Notes: generated from the sequence alone by a model not told the origin. Shown: positions 44,355-53,434, counted from the stretch's first letter. The stretch: DNA of 64,000 bases from Saprospiraceae bacterium (GCA_016715105.1 JADKBO010000002.1:434001-498000), one strand, 5' to 3'. Translations and numbers: made by a program.

Positions 44355-46082
44355 TTATTTAAGCTTACTTTTTATTGCTTCCCATTTTTCAACGATCGGC
44401 TTCAAAATGTGTTCTTCGACGCCATATACTTTTCCTTCTTTGGCAAGTGGCATGAATTTATCAACATACTGCTGACTTAAAGAATCGGAATCTCCGTATT
44501 GGTTTCGTAGCTTGTCTAGCTGGAGGTGTAAATCTTTTTTTATTGTAGCATAAGCTGGATCATTGTAATAATTATGCTGCTCTAAAGGATCTTTTTTCCG
44601 GTCGATCAACTCCCAATAATCAAGATCAAAATAGTAATGGATGAGTTTATATTCCTTTGTGATGACCGCATAATGTCTGTTGACGTTGTGTTCTGAAGGA
44701 TGTTCATAATAGTGATAATAGGCAGCATCTCGCTTCCAATTTCCCACCTCACCAGTAAGGACTGGAAGCATACTCAATCCTTGCATATCTGCAGGTGGTT
44801 TCACGCCAGCGGCATCTAAAAATGTTTGAGCAAAATCCAAATTTTGTACAAGTTCATCAGAAACACTTCCGGCTTTGATCCTATTTGGCCAAGATACCAA
44901 TAAAGGCGTTTTAAAACTTTGGTCGTAAATAAATCTCTTATCAAACCAGCCATGTTCACCCAGGTAAAATCCTTGATCAGAAGTATAAACAATGATGGTA
45001 TTCTCCATTAAATCATTGGCTTCCAAATAATCCAAAACCCGGCCGACATTCTCATCAACAGCCTTTATAGTACCTAAGTAGTCTTGCATATATCGTTGGT
45101 AGCGCCACTGCGTGAGTTCTTTTGCAGTCATAGTAGGATATCGCTTTTTAAAATCTTCCGCAATCACCCGATATGATTTGTCAAAATTTGCTTTTTGCAG
45201 GCTATCCATCCTACCGACAGTCATTTCATAGCGACGTTTGTCAGCACCAATCTCTTCTTTCAAACCCATCTCATCCATCAACTCTGGATACAATTTGCTA
45301 TCTGCAGCCCAACCCATATCTCCTTGAATATTCATAGTAGCCACTTTTGCTGCAGGCATTCCTTCGTGATCGTCAAATAGAGTAGCCGGTTCCGGAAAAA
45401 CTTTTTTGGTATATTCTTCCATGTGTCTTTCTGCCATGAGCCAAGGACGATGTGGGGCCTTATGCAGATACATGAGCATAAAAGGGCTGTCCTTTTTACG
45501 TTCTTTATCCAGCCAGTCTAGCGTCATATCCGTGACAATATCTGTCACATAGCCTTTCACTTTAATCTCACCATCATTTTTGGTTATAAAATCAGGATTG
45601 TAATAAAACCCTTGGTCAGGTAAAATTTTATATTGATCAAAACCTTTTGGACTATTGCCAAAATGCAACTTGCCAAACATGGCTGTTTGGTATCCAGCCT
45701 TCTGCAATAACTGCGGAAAAGTGACATTGTTTGTATCAAAAGGAGCCACATTATCAACCTTGCCATTTATATGCGAATGTTTACCCGTAAGTATGGTCGC
45801 TCTGGAAGGCGCACAAATAGAATTCGTTACACTGGCATTGGTAAAAAGCATTCCCATTTTGGCGATTCTATCAATATTGGGCGTTTCAATCAAACTTTTA
45901 TCATAGGCGGAAATTGCTTGATATGCATGATCGTCAGACATTATGAAGACAATGTTGGGTCTCTTGAGTGCTGGTTTTGCCTCTTCTTTGCATCCCCACA
46001 TCAGAATGAAGCATAAAATCAGATTTAAGTGTAGAATCTGCACCTTCCAAGAGGCACTTGAACGATTGTGGCTAAACATCAT
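44355..46082 (-). CDS. Sulfatase lipoprotein (arylsulfatase family)
   Basis: 575 residues. Lipobox LMWGCKEE at about 28-34, then RPNIVFIMSDDHAYQA with the metal-binding aspartates. The formylglycine motif is C90-A-P-S-R in NSICAPSRATILTGKH, so it needs a maturation enzyme (not in this window). Further motifs: MFGKLHFGNSPKGFD, YTSDQGFYLGEHGWFDK. C-terminal region KEYKLIHYYFDLDYWELID. Removes sulfate from sulfated glycans or phenols; substrate unknown. Exported, so action at the envelope. Confidence 0.92.
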   Translation of the reverse strand: MMFSHNRSSASWKVQILHLNLILCFILMWGCKEEAKPALKRPNIVFIMSDDHAYQAISAYDKSLIETPNIDRIAKMGMLFTNASVTNSICAPSRATILTGKHSHINGKVDNVAPFDTNNVTFPQLLQKAGYQTAMFGKLHFGNSPKGFDQYKILPDQGFYYNPDFITKNDGEIKVKGYVTDIVTDMTLDWLDKERKKDSPFMLMYLHKAPHRPWLMAERHMEEYTKKVFPEPATLFDDHEGMPAAKVATMNIQGDMGWAADSKLYPELMDEMGLKEEIGADKRRYEMTVGRMDSLQKANFDKSYRVIAEDFKKRYPTMTAKELTQWRYQRYMQDYLGTIKAVDENVGRVLDYLEANDLMENTIIVYTSDQGFYLGEHGWFDKRFIYDQSFKTPLLVSWPNRIKAGSVSDELVQNLDFAQTFLDAAGVKPPADMQGLSMLPVLTGEVGNWKRDAAYYHYYEHPSEHNVNRHYAVITKEYKLIHYYFDLDYWELIDRKKDPLEQHNYYNDPAYATIKKDLHLQLDKLRNQYGDSDSLSQQYVDKFMPLAKEGKVYGVEEHILKPIVEKWEAIKSKLK

Positions 46083-46311
46083 GATGAAGTATTTCTGAAT
46101 GGAAGGTAGTCAATAGGGTAGGTATTTACCAAATTACTGGTCTTTTTATTTTTATCAATGTATTTAGGAATAATGGAATTTTAAATAAATTCAAAGCTAA
46201 TCTTTGGGGTTGAGCGATGCATCCAAAAGTGGCCTTGACAAATGTTGAAATTAGAAATAAGCACACTAAAACCACAGATTTAAGTAATGCAAATGCATTG
46301 TGAACGACCAA

Positions 46312-47598
46312 CTATTTGGCTAACAACTGCTGGTATTTATGGACGATATCTCTCACTTTTCCAAAGTCATCAACGGGCAGATTACAAAATGCAACAGCGC
46401 CACTTTTAGTTGTTGGATCAAAATATATGAAAGAATAAACACCGACAGATCCCCCATTATGCAATCGGTAACCGGTTGGAGAAATTGCCCAGAAAACCGC
46501 TACTCCTTGTTGGTCATTGAAAGCAAAGTCGTTGTGGTTTTCAAAGGAATCCTCAGCAAGTTGTGGATTAAAAAGTGTTTGATAAGCGCCAGCACTCAAA
46601 AGTTTGCCACTGCCATGGTAACCGTTTATCATCTCTATGAGATATTTACTCAAGTCTTCGATATTCGTTTTTAAGCCTCCTGCAGGAAAGTCAGTCATTT
46701 CATACTGGGGCATTTCGACGGCTTTGGATGGCGATTTTCGATTGTCTGGCATATAAATCTTGCTCCTTTTTATGACTTCTATGTCTTTATTTTTCCAACT
46801 AGAATTAGACATATTGAGTGGCTTGAAAATGTGCAATCTCGTATATTCTTCAAAAGAAATACCTGTTTTAATCTCTACAATTCGGGCGGCAATGGCTGCA
46901 TCCAAATTAGTATAATCAAATTTCTTTCCCGGGAGACTAGGGAGAAAGTTTTCAGGGGTGTACCATTTACCTTCCGGCTGTGTATATCGCATGATGTGTT
47001 CATCAAGGCTGATTTGCCGTCCCATTTTAAAATATGTGATCGCATCTTTGATGTCTTCAGGGGTAGTAGTATGGATAGGGTAGTCTTCCACAAGATAGAT
47101 ACTTGCCTCTCCCACTTCTTCAGGGTCAAATTCTTCTGTCAGTGTGGAACTATGAGTGACTAAATGCCTGACCGTTATCTCAGTTTGTGGATGATGTGGG
47201 TTGATGATTTTATAAGGTAGAATGGTATTGATAGGTTCATCCAGGCTCAGTTTACCATTATCCACCAAATGCATAATCGCCAAACCAACAAATGTTTTTG
47301 AAACGGAAGCGACACCATTGATGGTTTGAGGGGTGAAATTTGTTTTGGCGGAAAGGTCAGCAAATCCATAACCTTTTTTGAAAAGAACCTGGCCTTCCTT
47401 GGCGATGGCGACAGAAAAACCAGGCATTAAACTGGTGTACGAAAGTTGACTCAATGCTGCATCCAAGGAGTCCAAAGTCGTTTGATGGTCAATGGAAGCG
47501 TGGAGTGTATGGTTGTTTTTCAAAGAAGACTTACAGCCCATTACACAAATCAGCAAGATGCAACAGATAAAGTAAAATTTAGGCTTTGTGTTTATCAT
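46312..47598 (-). CDS. Serine hydrolase, class C beta-lactamase family, lipoprotein
   Basis: 428 residues. Lipobox LICVMGCKSS. SVSK in GVASVSKTFVGLAIMHL near residue 100; the Tyr-x-Asn site is in FDYTNLDAAIAARIVE; the third box is HNGGSVGVYSFIYFD. Similar in plan to 37629-39062 but with no C-terminal extension. Likely peptidase or esterase. The sulfatase gene starts 230 bases downstream on the same strand; that gap shows nothing else. Confidence 0.88.
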   Translation of the reverse strand: MINTKPKFYFICCILLICVMGCKSSLKNNHTLHASIDHQTTLDSLDAALSQLSYTSLMPGFSVAIAKEGQVLFKKGYGFADLSAKTNFTPQTINGVASVSKTFVGLAIMHLVDNGKLSLDEPINTILPYKIINPHHPQTEITVRHLVTHSSTLTEEFDPEEVGEASIYLVEDYPIHTTTPEDIKDAITYFKMGRQISLDEHIMRYTQPEGKWYTPENFLPSLPGKKFDYTNLDAAIAARIVEIKTGISFEEYTRLHIFKPLNMSNSSWKNKDIEVIKRSKIYMPDNRKSPSKAVEMPQYEMTDFPAGGLKTNIEDLSKYLIEMINGYHGSGKLLSAGAYQTLFNPQLAEDSFENHNDFAFNDQQGVAVFWAISPTGYRLHNGGSVGVYSFIYFDPTTKSGAVAFCNLPVDDFGKVRDIVHKYQQLLAK

Positions 47599-47795
47599 CT
47601 TGGAATGATAGGTTTATATTGGAATTAATTAGGCAAAATTGTATGCTGTTGAATAGTAACAAAAAAGATGGAAATTCAAACCACCCAAAATCATCAATTA
47701 CTCATGCATGTAGCTCTTCAATTCAAATATAAATGAGCATGCAATTTATTTAACAATAAACATCCAATTTTTTTCTGCTGTCCCGAACGGTATAA

Positions 47796-48266
47796 TTATA
47801 TTTTTTTCAATTGTGTAGTAATCATGGTTTCCATCCTATTAAATGTGGAGCCCCAACCGTTGTAAAAACCCATTTTTTCTTGTGCTTTACAATAATCTTC
47901 TGTCTCATGTACAACGCTAAAAGTGAATATTGTTTTATCACCATCAGCTTCAAATGAAACATGTAATTCTACCCCTTCAGTCATGGGTTTGAAGTCTGCA
48001 GAGGAAACGATTTTTTTAAATTTTTCAATTTCCAAATACGTTCCTTCCGAAATGAATTCAATTCCATTTGGCATAGGCATACTGTATTTCCATTTTCCGC
48101 CCACATTGAAGTCATGGCTTATCATATTTATTTTCATGCCAGAAGGAGCCCACCATTGCATTACATGTTCAGCGTTGGTCCATGCTTCCCAGACTAATTC
48201 AACTGGGGCGTCTATCACTTTTTGCAGCGTGAGTGTCCGACTGCTCATGTCATTTTTGTTGGTCAT
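47796..48266 (-). CDS. SRPBCC/AHSA1-type protein (activator of Hsp90-like domain)
   Basis: 156 residues. START-like fold pattern: RTLTLQKVIDAPVELVWEAW, HVMQWWAPSGMKI, VGGKWKYSMPMPNG, ISEGTYLEIEKFKKIV, FNRMETMITTQL. It overlaps the ArsR-like gene by 17 bases, so it is co-translated. The pair ArsR-AHSA1 is common and probably forms an autoregulated unit; the ligand is unknown. Confidence 0.85.
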   Translation of the reverse strand: MTNKNDMSSRTLTLQKVIDAPVELVWEAWTNAEHVMQWWAPSGMKINMISHDFNVGGKWKYSMPMPNGIEFISEGTYLEIEKFKKIVSSADFKPMTEGVELHVSFEADGDKTIFTFSVVHETEDYCKAQEKMGFYNGWGSTFNRMETMITTQLKKI

Positions 48267-48600
48267 TTTTATCTGATTTTGATTTGATTGATGTTACGTA
48301 TTTTTCAAAATTATCAACTCTCGATACCCACTGTTGTTGATATTTCTCCAACCACATAAAAGCAGGAATAAGATTTTGAGGCTTTACTTTACAAAATCGC
48401 TCTCTTCCCTTTTGTTCGATTTCTATGAGGTCACACTCCTCCAAATGTTTGATATGTTGGGAAATGGCAGGCCGGCTGATGAGGAATTTATCAGCTATCG
48501 CATTCAAAGTCATTGGTTCGTCAGAAAGTAAATCAATAATTTTCCTTCGTGTTGGGTCAGCAATGGCTTGAAATACATCTCGTCTCGTCTCTGCAGGCAT
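48250..48600 (-). CDS. ArsR-type winged-helix repressor
   Basis: 116 residues. Helix-turn-helix: FQAIADPTRRKIIDLLSDEP, LNAIADKFLISRPAISQHIK, then a wing KGRERFCKV. No metal-binding cysteine pair is visible, so it is not an obvious metal sensor. Promoter and a palindromic operator lie directly upstream, consistent with autoregulation. The start at 48600 leaves only a short leader. Confidence 0.88.
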   Translation of the reverse strand: MPAETRRDVFQAIADPTRRKIIDLLSDEPMTLNAIADKFLISRPAISQHIKHLEECDLIEIEQKGRERFCKVKPQNLIPAFMWLEKYQQQWVSRVDNFEKYVTSIKSKSDKNDQQK

Positions 48601-48615
48601 AATTGTGTAACCTTT

Positions 48616-48654
48616 TACTTACACAAATGTAATGTAAGTATTTGCTTACGCAAA
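48616..48654 (-). promoter_or_regulatory. Promoter and operator of the ArsR-AHSA1 operon
   Basis: Minus strand: TTTG (48654-48651), 19 bases, TACATTTG (48631-48624). The -7 element is enclosed by perfect 8-base arms TACTTACA (48616-48623) and TGTAAGTA (48633-48640), so binding there would block polymerase. The start codon is 16 bases downstream. Confidence 0.7.
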
Positions 48655-48751
48655 ATTTTTTGCAATAATTTAAAGAAACACTGAAATATGGATTTTTAAA
48701 TTGCTCAGATTTTCATCAGAAAATGATTTTGGCTTTCTAATAAAAAGAAGT

Positions 48752-49204
48752 TTAAGGACAAATTATAGAAGCATGCCTTGCGATCAATTGCCAAATTCCA
48801 TTTTTATTCATCCAAATGTTTGTAAAACGTCTTTTGTAAACCTGTCCTGCTTTAGCTATACTGCTGTTGTTTTTTGCAATTAACGTTTCATGCCCCATTG
48901 TAATCACAATATCTTCTTGAAATTGCATGCGCTCGATTACTTTGTCATAGGCGCTGTAGTCAATAATACCCGCTTTTTGTAGTAATAAAATAGAATCACG
49001 ACTAGCAGTAGTTTCATTTCTTGGCGAATTTACCAAAAGTTCTGGCGCCCAATTTTGTTTGAGCGTATTGGTGTCTCCACTCAAAATAGCTTTCGCCCCA
49101 GCCAGTTCAAGGGCCCTTATTTCAGCTTCAATCTTGGAGTTGTCTTGTGCACAGATAGAAAGCGTAGAAATTAGAAATGCGATAGAGAAAAAATACTTTG
49201 ACAT
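48752..49204 (-). CDS. Secreted NTF2-like protein (DUF4440 type)
   Basis: 150 residues. Signal peptide ending SICAQ. SnoaL/NTF2 pattern: IRALELAGAKAILSGDTNTL, WAPELLVNSPRNE, IVITMGHETLIAKN, YKRRFTNIWMNKNGIWQLIA, then RHAS. This periplasmic family has no fixed function. Confidence 0.8.
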   Translation of the reverse strand: MSKYFFSIAFLISTLSICAQDNSKIEAEIRALELAGAKAILSGDTNTLKQNWAPELLVNSPRNETTASRDSILLLQKAGIIDYSAYDKVIERMQFQEDIVITMGHETLIAKNNSSIAKAGQVYKRRFTNIWMNKNGIWQLIARHASIICP

Positions 49205-49459
49205 TTGTATTGGTTTTTATAATGAAAGAGGCTAATAATATAGGGTTTATTGGGATGTAGGTTCTTATATCAAAGCTCATTCTTTAATTTAAATTAAGAT
49301 ATAAGTTCTCCCGATTATTCACGAAGATAAACGAAACTTTTCACTGTTAACAACAAGAAAATTCGGGAGAGAAATAATGAGATTAATTGTGTCTCGAAAC
49401 TCTTATATTTTCTTAAGGGACACAACGTTCAGCAAACCTCTTTTCAATCGAGATAACCT

Positions 49460-49972
49460 TCATAAAGAATTACGGTAAGAATATCTTTTGAAATTTGAAA
49501 ACGAGGCTGAAGTTTCTTCTTCATTGCTGATTTTTATTAAATCGGAATTCAATTTTGTTTTTACAATATATTCCAGACTTTTTTTATCCATACCGACTGT
49601 AATTTCCTGTGCAAGTTTAAAATCAGTGTTTTGAATTTGAGCTTCGATTACCCATTCTGCTCCTGTTGATGTTTTATAAGATTGAATAGTAGTTTCATGG
49701 AATTTAAAAGTTGTAATAGAATCTATTACATTGTACACGTGCCGATTATTTACAAATTCTTTTTCAACAGAAAATTTTGGATTTTTTACCATTTCGTTTA
49801 GATCATTTTCCAGGGTTGCTAACAAGGTATCATTTTTAATTATTTGCTCTGTAATCACATTTAAAGGATCATTAATTTTGAATGAGGGTTGCTTTGAACC
49901 TCGGCCATCTTCTTTTTGATTGCAAGAAGCTAAGCATAAATAAAGAGATAAATAAACAAGTTTTTCTTTCAT
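49460..49972 (-). CDS. Lipoprotein, unknown
   Basis: 170 residues. Lipobox CLASCNQKED. The mature part is helical at first, then has strand-like segments (YNVIDSITTFKFHETTIQSY, EWVIEAQIQNTDFKLAQEIT). No recognised family. Confidence 0.65.
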   Translation of the reverse strand: MKEKLVYLSLYLCLASCNQKEDGRGSKQPSFKINDPLNVITEQIIKNDTLLATLENDLNEMVKNPKFSVEKEFVNNRHVYNVIDSITTFKFHETTIQSYKTSTGAEWVIEAQIQNTDFKLAQEITVGMDKKSLEYIVKTKLNSDLIKISNEEETSASFSNFKRYSYRNSL

Positions 49973-50129
49973 ATTATAAAATGGCTAAACCCCAACACTG
50001 CCCTTTCCACAAAACAGTAATCATTCCGGCAAATAATCTCCCAATAAATTCCAATCCATACTATTGCCCCAGCCATGGCCGTGGTCGCTCGTATTTATAG
50101 TTTTGTGCGCCTCACCAATTTGAAATCCA

Positions 50130-50438
50130 TCATAAGTGAGCAAGGACAAAATAACCTGGACGCAAATGTTCGCTCGCCCAACTTAAAGGGGAATTTCCAT
50201 ATGCATCTTTAGCGGTTTTGTCTGCGCCATGATCTATCAAAAATGCAATGGTTTTTGCATCTGCATAAGCCGCTGCCCGATGGAGAGGGCTTTCTCCTTT
50301 GGTCCTTACATCCCGCATAAATGCACCAGTTTCTATACCCGGAATAGTTTTAGCATTTACATTTGCACCCTTATCCACCAGCAGCTTTACCACGTAGAAA
50401 TAGTAAGGTCTTCCTGCCTTGGCAAGCGCATTATGCAA
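50130..50438 (-). CDS. C-terminal part of a frameshifted ankyrin-repeat protein
   Basis: 102 residues of ankyrin repeats: VVKLLVDKGANVNAKTIPG, ESPLHRAAAYADAKTIAFLI, DHGADKTAKDAYGNSPLSW. Continues the protein of 50387-50746 after a break. One extra C in the CCCC run (50439-50442, minus strand) restores TNETPLHNALAKAGR, the normal repeat start. Confidence 0.72.
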   Translation of the reverse strand: MHNALAKAGRPYYFYVVKLLVDKGANVNAKTIPGIETGAFMRDVRTKGESPLHRAAAYADAKTIAFLIDHGADKTAKDAYGNSPLSWASEHLRPGYFVLAHL

Positions 50439-50746
50439 GGGGTTTCATTCGTTTTGTCCACGAATGCATTCACATTTGCACCATTATTGATTAAGAAATC
50501 GCATACTTTCCAGTGTCCAAAGAATGCAGCATTTCCCAACTCTTCATTCAGATCGATGCTGTTAAGATTTCCACCATGATTTAAAACAGCCCTCAAAGCA
50601 GTTGTATCATTATAATACACCAACCATTGTAAGAGCTTTACGGAGCCTTTATGTAATAAATCCTGCCAGTTGGGAAATTTAAATAATTCAAAAATATAGT
50701 CCGTACGTCCACGACTTATTAAGGTCATAATTTGATCAACATCCAT
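50387..50746 (-). CDS. N-terminal part of a frameshifted ankyrin-repeat protein
   Basis: 119 residues. Repeats are visible: VKLLQWLVYYNDTTALRAVL, NHGGNLNSIDLNEELGNAAF, KVCDFLINNGANVNAFVDKT. The last 12 residues are out of frame. With its partner the full protein has about 205 residues, five or six repeats. Cytoplasmic protein-protein binding by family. Confidence 0.72.
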   Translation of the reverse strand: MDVDQIMTLISRGRTDYIFELFKFPNWQDLLHKGSVKLLQWLVYYNDTTALRAVLNHGGNLNSIDLNEELGNAAFFGHWKVCDFLINNGANVNAFVDKTNETPCIMRLPRQEDLTISTW

Positions 50747-50773
50747 AATTAATGTTTTAATTCGTGAGGAGGG

Positions 50774-51148
50774 TCAACTGTTATGAACCACATCCTCCAT
50801 TATAAAAATTGCATTTTTGTTCAGGTCGAAAAATCCAAATTCATTGGTATTCCAAGGTGTATGAAGTTTCAGACAGCTCGGATCAACCGTACCGCTATCA
50901 ACCATTTCATTAAAAATTGCAGATATGTTTTTTACATAAATTCTCACCACTGACCCACCCAGTAATGGGTCATCATCGGTGTCGGCATGCCATTGTAAGT
51001 GTATACAAATATTTTCCCTATAAAGCACCGCATACATTTTATCAGAAAAATAGACTTCAAAATTCATTTTTTCCTTATACCAAACGATGTCCCTTTCAAT
51101 GTTTGCCGATGGTAAAACAGGAATGATACTTAACAATTCTGTTTTCAT
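50774..51148 (-). CDS. Glyoxalase/bleomycin-resistance (VOC) superfamily protein
   Basis: 124 residues: IIPVLPSANIERDIVWYKEK, FEVYFSDKMYAVLYRENICI, HLQWHADTDDD, RIYVKNISAIFNEMVDSG, and the end GFFDLNKNAIFIMED. The paired beta-alpha-beta pattern and metal-side His/Glu positions fit the VOC fold. Same strand as the ankyrin gene, 27 bases upstream of it. Confidence 0.8.
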   Translation of the reverse strand: MKTELLSIIPVLPSANIERDIVWYKEKMNFEVYFSDKMYAVLYRENICIHLQWHADTDDDPLLGGSVVRIYVKNISAIFNEMVDSGTVDPSCLKLHTPWNTNEFGFFDLNKNAIFIMEDVVHNS

Positions 51149-51384
51149 TCTTTTATAATTTGTAATTCAATCTTGGTGAACATTTACTACAATTGGCTGG
51201 TAACCAATACGTAATGAAAGTTGGAAAACGTAAGTGAAGATAAACACTCTTGCTGATAAATATTTAGTTTCGGAGCATAAAACTGATCATGTTGAAAGAA
51301 ATCAAAATCAATAGACACATTTATTCATATTGCCTAAACGATAGTTGGAAAGCCATAGGTTTAAGGCGTAGTATAATCAAGAAT

Positions 51385-51693
51385 TTATTTTTGATTTATG
51401 ATATCTTCTATTTTTTTAGGATCCTGTCGTGTGTCCCAAATTGTTAAGATATAAATTGTTGATTCGGTTTCTTCAAATAAGATAAAGTAGTCTCTAACTT
51501 GCTTTACATATACACCTTCATAATCTGTGTTTCTTCGAACAAAAGGGTTTTCAACTATCCAAAGGATGGCTTCTTTGATAAGATCGTTTAATTTTTTGGG
51601 ATAAACATTGGATTTATTTCGATTCAGCCAATATCTCAAAATTTCAGTCTTATCTTCTTTTGCCTTCTTGGACCAAATTATTTGTTTAACCAT
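51385..51693 (-). CDS. RelE/ParE-family toxin
   Basis: 102 residues: VKQIIWSKKAKEDKTEILRY, LNDLIKEAILWIVENPFVRR, YFILFEETESTIYILTIWDT, RQDP. The WS..A..D...I..YW start and the IWDTRQDP end are typical of ParE/RelE toxins. Overlaps its antitoxin by 16 bases; antitoxin is first. Confidence 0.85.
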   Translation of the reverse strand: MVKQIIWSKKAKEDKTEILRYWLNRNKSNVYPKKLNDLIKEAILWIVENPFVRRNTDYEGVYVKQVRDYFILFEETESTIYILTIWDTRQDPKKIEDIINQK

Positions 51694-51911
51694 TGGTCAA
51701 ATTCTGCTTCAACCTCAGCGTTAGAATAAACCTCACCCTTTTTTATTTGTAATCTCGCTTCTTCAATTGCTGATATCTGAGGCTTTGTGAGTTTAAAAGG
51801 CTCGGTAGTTGTTTCAAATTCAAGTAAAGCCAAAACTTCTTCCAACAAATAGTCATCTTCAACATCTTCAAGTTTTCTTAAAACTTTTTGTTTAAGTTCT
51901 ACCGACACCAT
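51678..51911 (-). CDS. Antitoxin of the RelE/ParE-type pair
   Basis: 77 residues: VELKQKVLRKLEDVEDDYLL, EEVLALLEFE, then QISAIEEARLQIKKGEVYSN and EFDQWLNK. This is the usual shape of RelB/ParD-like antitoxins in Bacteroidetes: helical N-terminus, charged flexible C-terminus that wraps the toxin. Confidence 0.8.
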   Translation of the reverse strand: MVSVELKQKVLRKLEDVEDDYLLEEVLALLEFETTTEPFKLTKPQISAIEEARLQIKKGEVYSNAEVEAEFDQWLNK

Positions 51912-52197
51912 GCTTTTTTTATTTTAAAGATAAACCAAATTAATATATTTTTCGTTCACGCGAAACTACTTATTTTTTCTTTATAGCAAACGAAAAAATA
52001 AATAAACAACAAATCTTGAGTAGAAATTCTGGTCGAGTTCGAAGAAAGAAATTAAGGTAACCATCCATAGCAGTGATAGGATTGCAAAATTTAATGTACA
52101 AGGTATTGCTTAAGTAGGCAACAAGAAAATGGTCGAATCCATTTCCTTTTGCTACTTCACAACACTTAAAAGATGTTTTATTATCAAACATTATTGT

Positions 52198-52244
52198 GTT
52201 TGAAATAAAAACAATTGCTATATTTGATATGTTGTATTTCAAAC
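52198..52244 (+). promoter_or_regulatory. Promoter and inverted-repeat operator of the PanA-type TA operon
   Basis: TTTG (52199-52202), 16 bases, TATATTTG (52219-52226). Perfect 10-base arms GTTTGAAATA (52198-52207) and TATTTCAAAC (52235-52244) flank the -7 element, and the left arm covers the upstream TTTG. This is where the HTH antitoxin would bind to repress its own operon. Confidence 0.65.
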
Positions 52245-52249
52245 TTAAA

Positions 52250-53053
52250 ATGAATATGAACATAAAATTGACAAAAAAGCAAATTGGTCAGAGGATAACC
52301 GAACTTCGTAAAATGAAAGGTTTGTCTCAGGAAGATTTGGCTAAAAGTGTCGAAATTTCGCGATCTTCTTTAACTCAAATTGAGTTAGGAAACAGAAGTG
52401 TTGATATCCTTGAATTGCAAAAACTATCTTTTGTTTTAGAATTTTCGTTGGATGATTTTATGGCGAAGGATTTCTCGACAGTTCAAGATCTGGATGTAAA
52501 AGAAACAAAAAAGGAAAAGAAAGCAGCAGAACGAATTTCTGTACCAAAGCTACAGGTCAAGAAGTTTAAAAATGTATTATTGTATATTCTGGAACGTTGT
52601 GCTGGTAAACCCAATGTAGGTGAAACAGTTCTTTACAAGTTGTTATATTTCTCAGACTTCAATTATTATGAATTGTATGAAGAACATTTGACTGGTGCCA
52701 AATATCGCAAATTACCCTATGGACCTGTGCCGCAAAAATTAGATATCATCATTGGACAAATGATTGAAGATGCACAATTGCAAAGGGTAAAAACAGCATA
52801 TCACGGCTACCCACAGACGCGCTATTTACCTTTGGTGAAAGCTGATTTAACGGAGTTATTGGCAAGTGAAAAAGATGTAATAGATAGAGTTATAGAACAA
52901 ATGAGTGATTGGAGTGCTGCGGCAATCAGCAGCTATTCTCATAAGGATTTGCCTTGGGAAGTTACCGACGAAGGTCAAGACATAAGTTATGAACTTGCTT
53001 TTTATAGAGAACAACCTTATTCAGGTAGGAATTATGAAGACGAAATTGGTTAG
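52250..53053 (+). CDS. HTH-Panacea (PanA, SocA-like) antitoxin
   Basis: 267 residues from the ATG at 52250 (a second ATG at 52256 is also possible; further upstream starts fall inside the promoter). N-terminal XRE helix-turn-helix: IGQRITELRKMKGLSQEDLA, KSVEISRSSLTQIELGNRSV. The Panacea/DUF4065 domain covers about 115-250: LLYILERCAGKPNVGETVLY, KLLYFSDFNYYELYEEHLTG, YRKLPYGPVPQKLD. Family members neutralise many unrelated toxins. The partner is the RelE-like gene two bases downstream. Confidence 0.85.
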   Translation: MNMNIKLTKKQIGQRITELRKMKGLSQEDLAKSVEISRSSLTQIELGNRSVDILELQKLSFVLEFSLDDFMAKDFSTVQDLDVKETKKEKKAAERISVPKLQVKKFKNVLLYILERCAGKPNVGETVLYKLLYFSDFNYYELYEEHLTGAKYRKLPYGPVPQKLDIIIGQMIEDAQLQRVKTAYHGYPQTRYLPLVKADLTELLASEKDVIDRVIEQMSDWSAAAISSYSHKDLPWEVTDEGQDISYELAFYREQPYSGRNYEDEIG

Positions 53054-53055
53054 TA

Positions 53056-53400
53056 ATGATATTTGACGAACTGATAGAGTTTAAAAAGGATTTGAAAAAC
53101 CTACTCAAAAAGTATAGAACCCTAAACGAGGATTTGTCAGAGGTTAAAACCATTTTAAAGAAGAAGCCCGACGAAAGGCCGCCATTTAGTTTTAGAATAG
53201 ACAACTTGGGCATTGAAACATGTGTCATCAAGGTTAAGAAAATTGCTTGTAAGGCGTTAAAAGGCAAGGGAGTTAATTCAGGCTTGAGATTAGTTTATGC
53301 TCACTTTCCTGAAGAACAAAAAATTACTTTCATTGAATTGTATCACAAGAATGAAAAGGAAAATGAAGATCGGAAAAGAATTACGGATAATTTTAAATAG
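53056..53400 (+). CDS. RelE-like toxin partner of the PanA antitoxin
   Basis: 114 residues. Helical start FDELIEFKKDLKNLLKKYRT, then IDNLGIETCVIKVKKIACKA, LKGKGVNSGLRLVYAHFPEE, KITFIELYHKNEKENEDRKR. The RVIKVRK.ACK.LKGKG..SGLRLVYA pattern is that of RelE-superfamily mRNA interferase-type toxins. It starts two bases after the antitoxin stop. Confidence 0.78.
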   Translation: MIFDELIEFKKDLKNLLKKYRTLNEDLSEVKTILKKKPDERPPFSFRIDNLGIETCVIKVKKIACKALKGKGVNSGLRLVYAHFPEEQKITFIELYHKNEKENEDRKRITDNFK

Positions 53401-53434
53401 TAATAGTTCGAAAGAGAAGGTGGTGAATTGTTCA

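Noticed and set aside
43932..44480. 182-codon rightward frame with a repeated FYILHFT peptide
   Set aside because: It is antisense to the DUF4272 gene and crosses the TTACATT array, which creates the repeat peptide.
46126..46311. 61-codon leftward frame right after the serine hydrolase gene
   Set aside because: Hydrophobic start but no continuation or known family; it lies in the sulfatase upstream region and looks like chance.
51970..52263. 97-codon leftward frame before the PanA-type operon
   Set aside because: No recognised motif, and it would cover the promoter and operator of the rightward operon.
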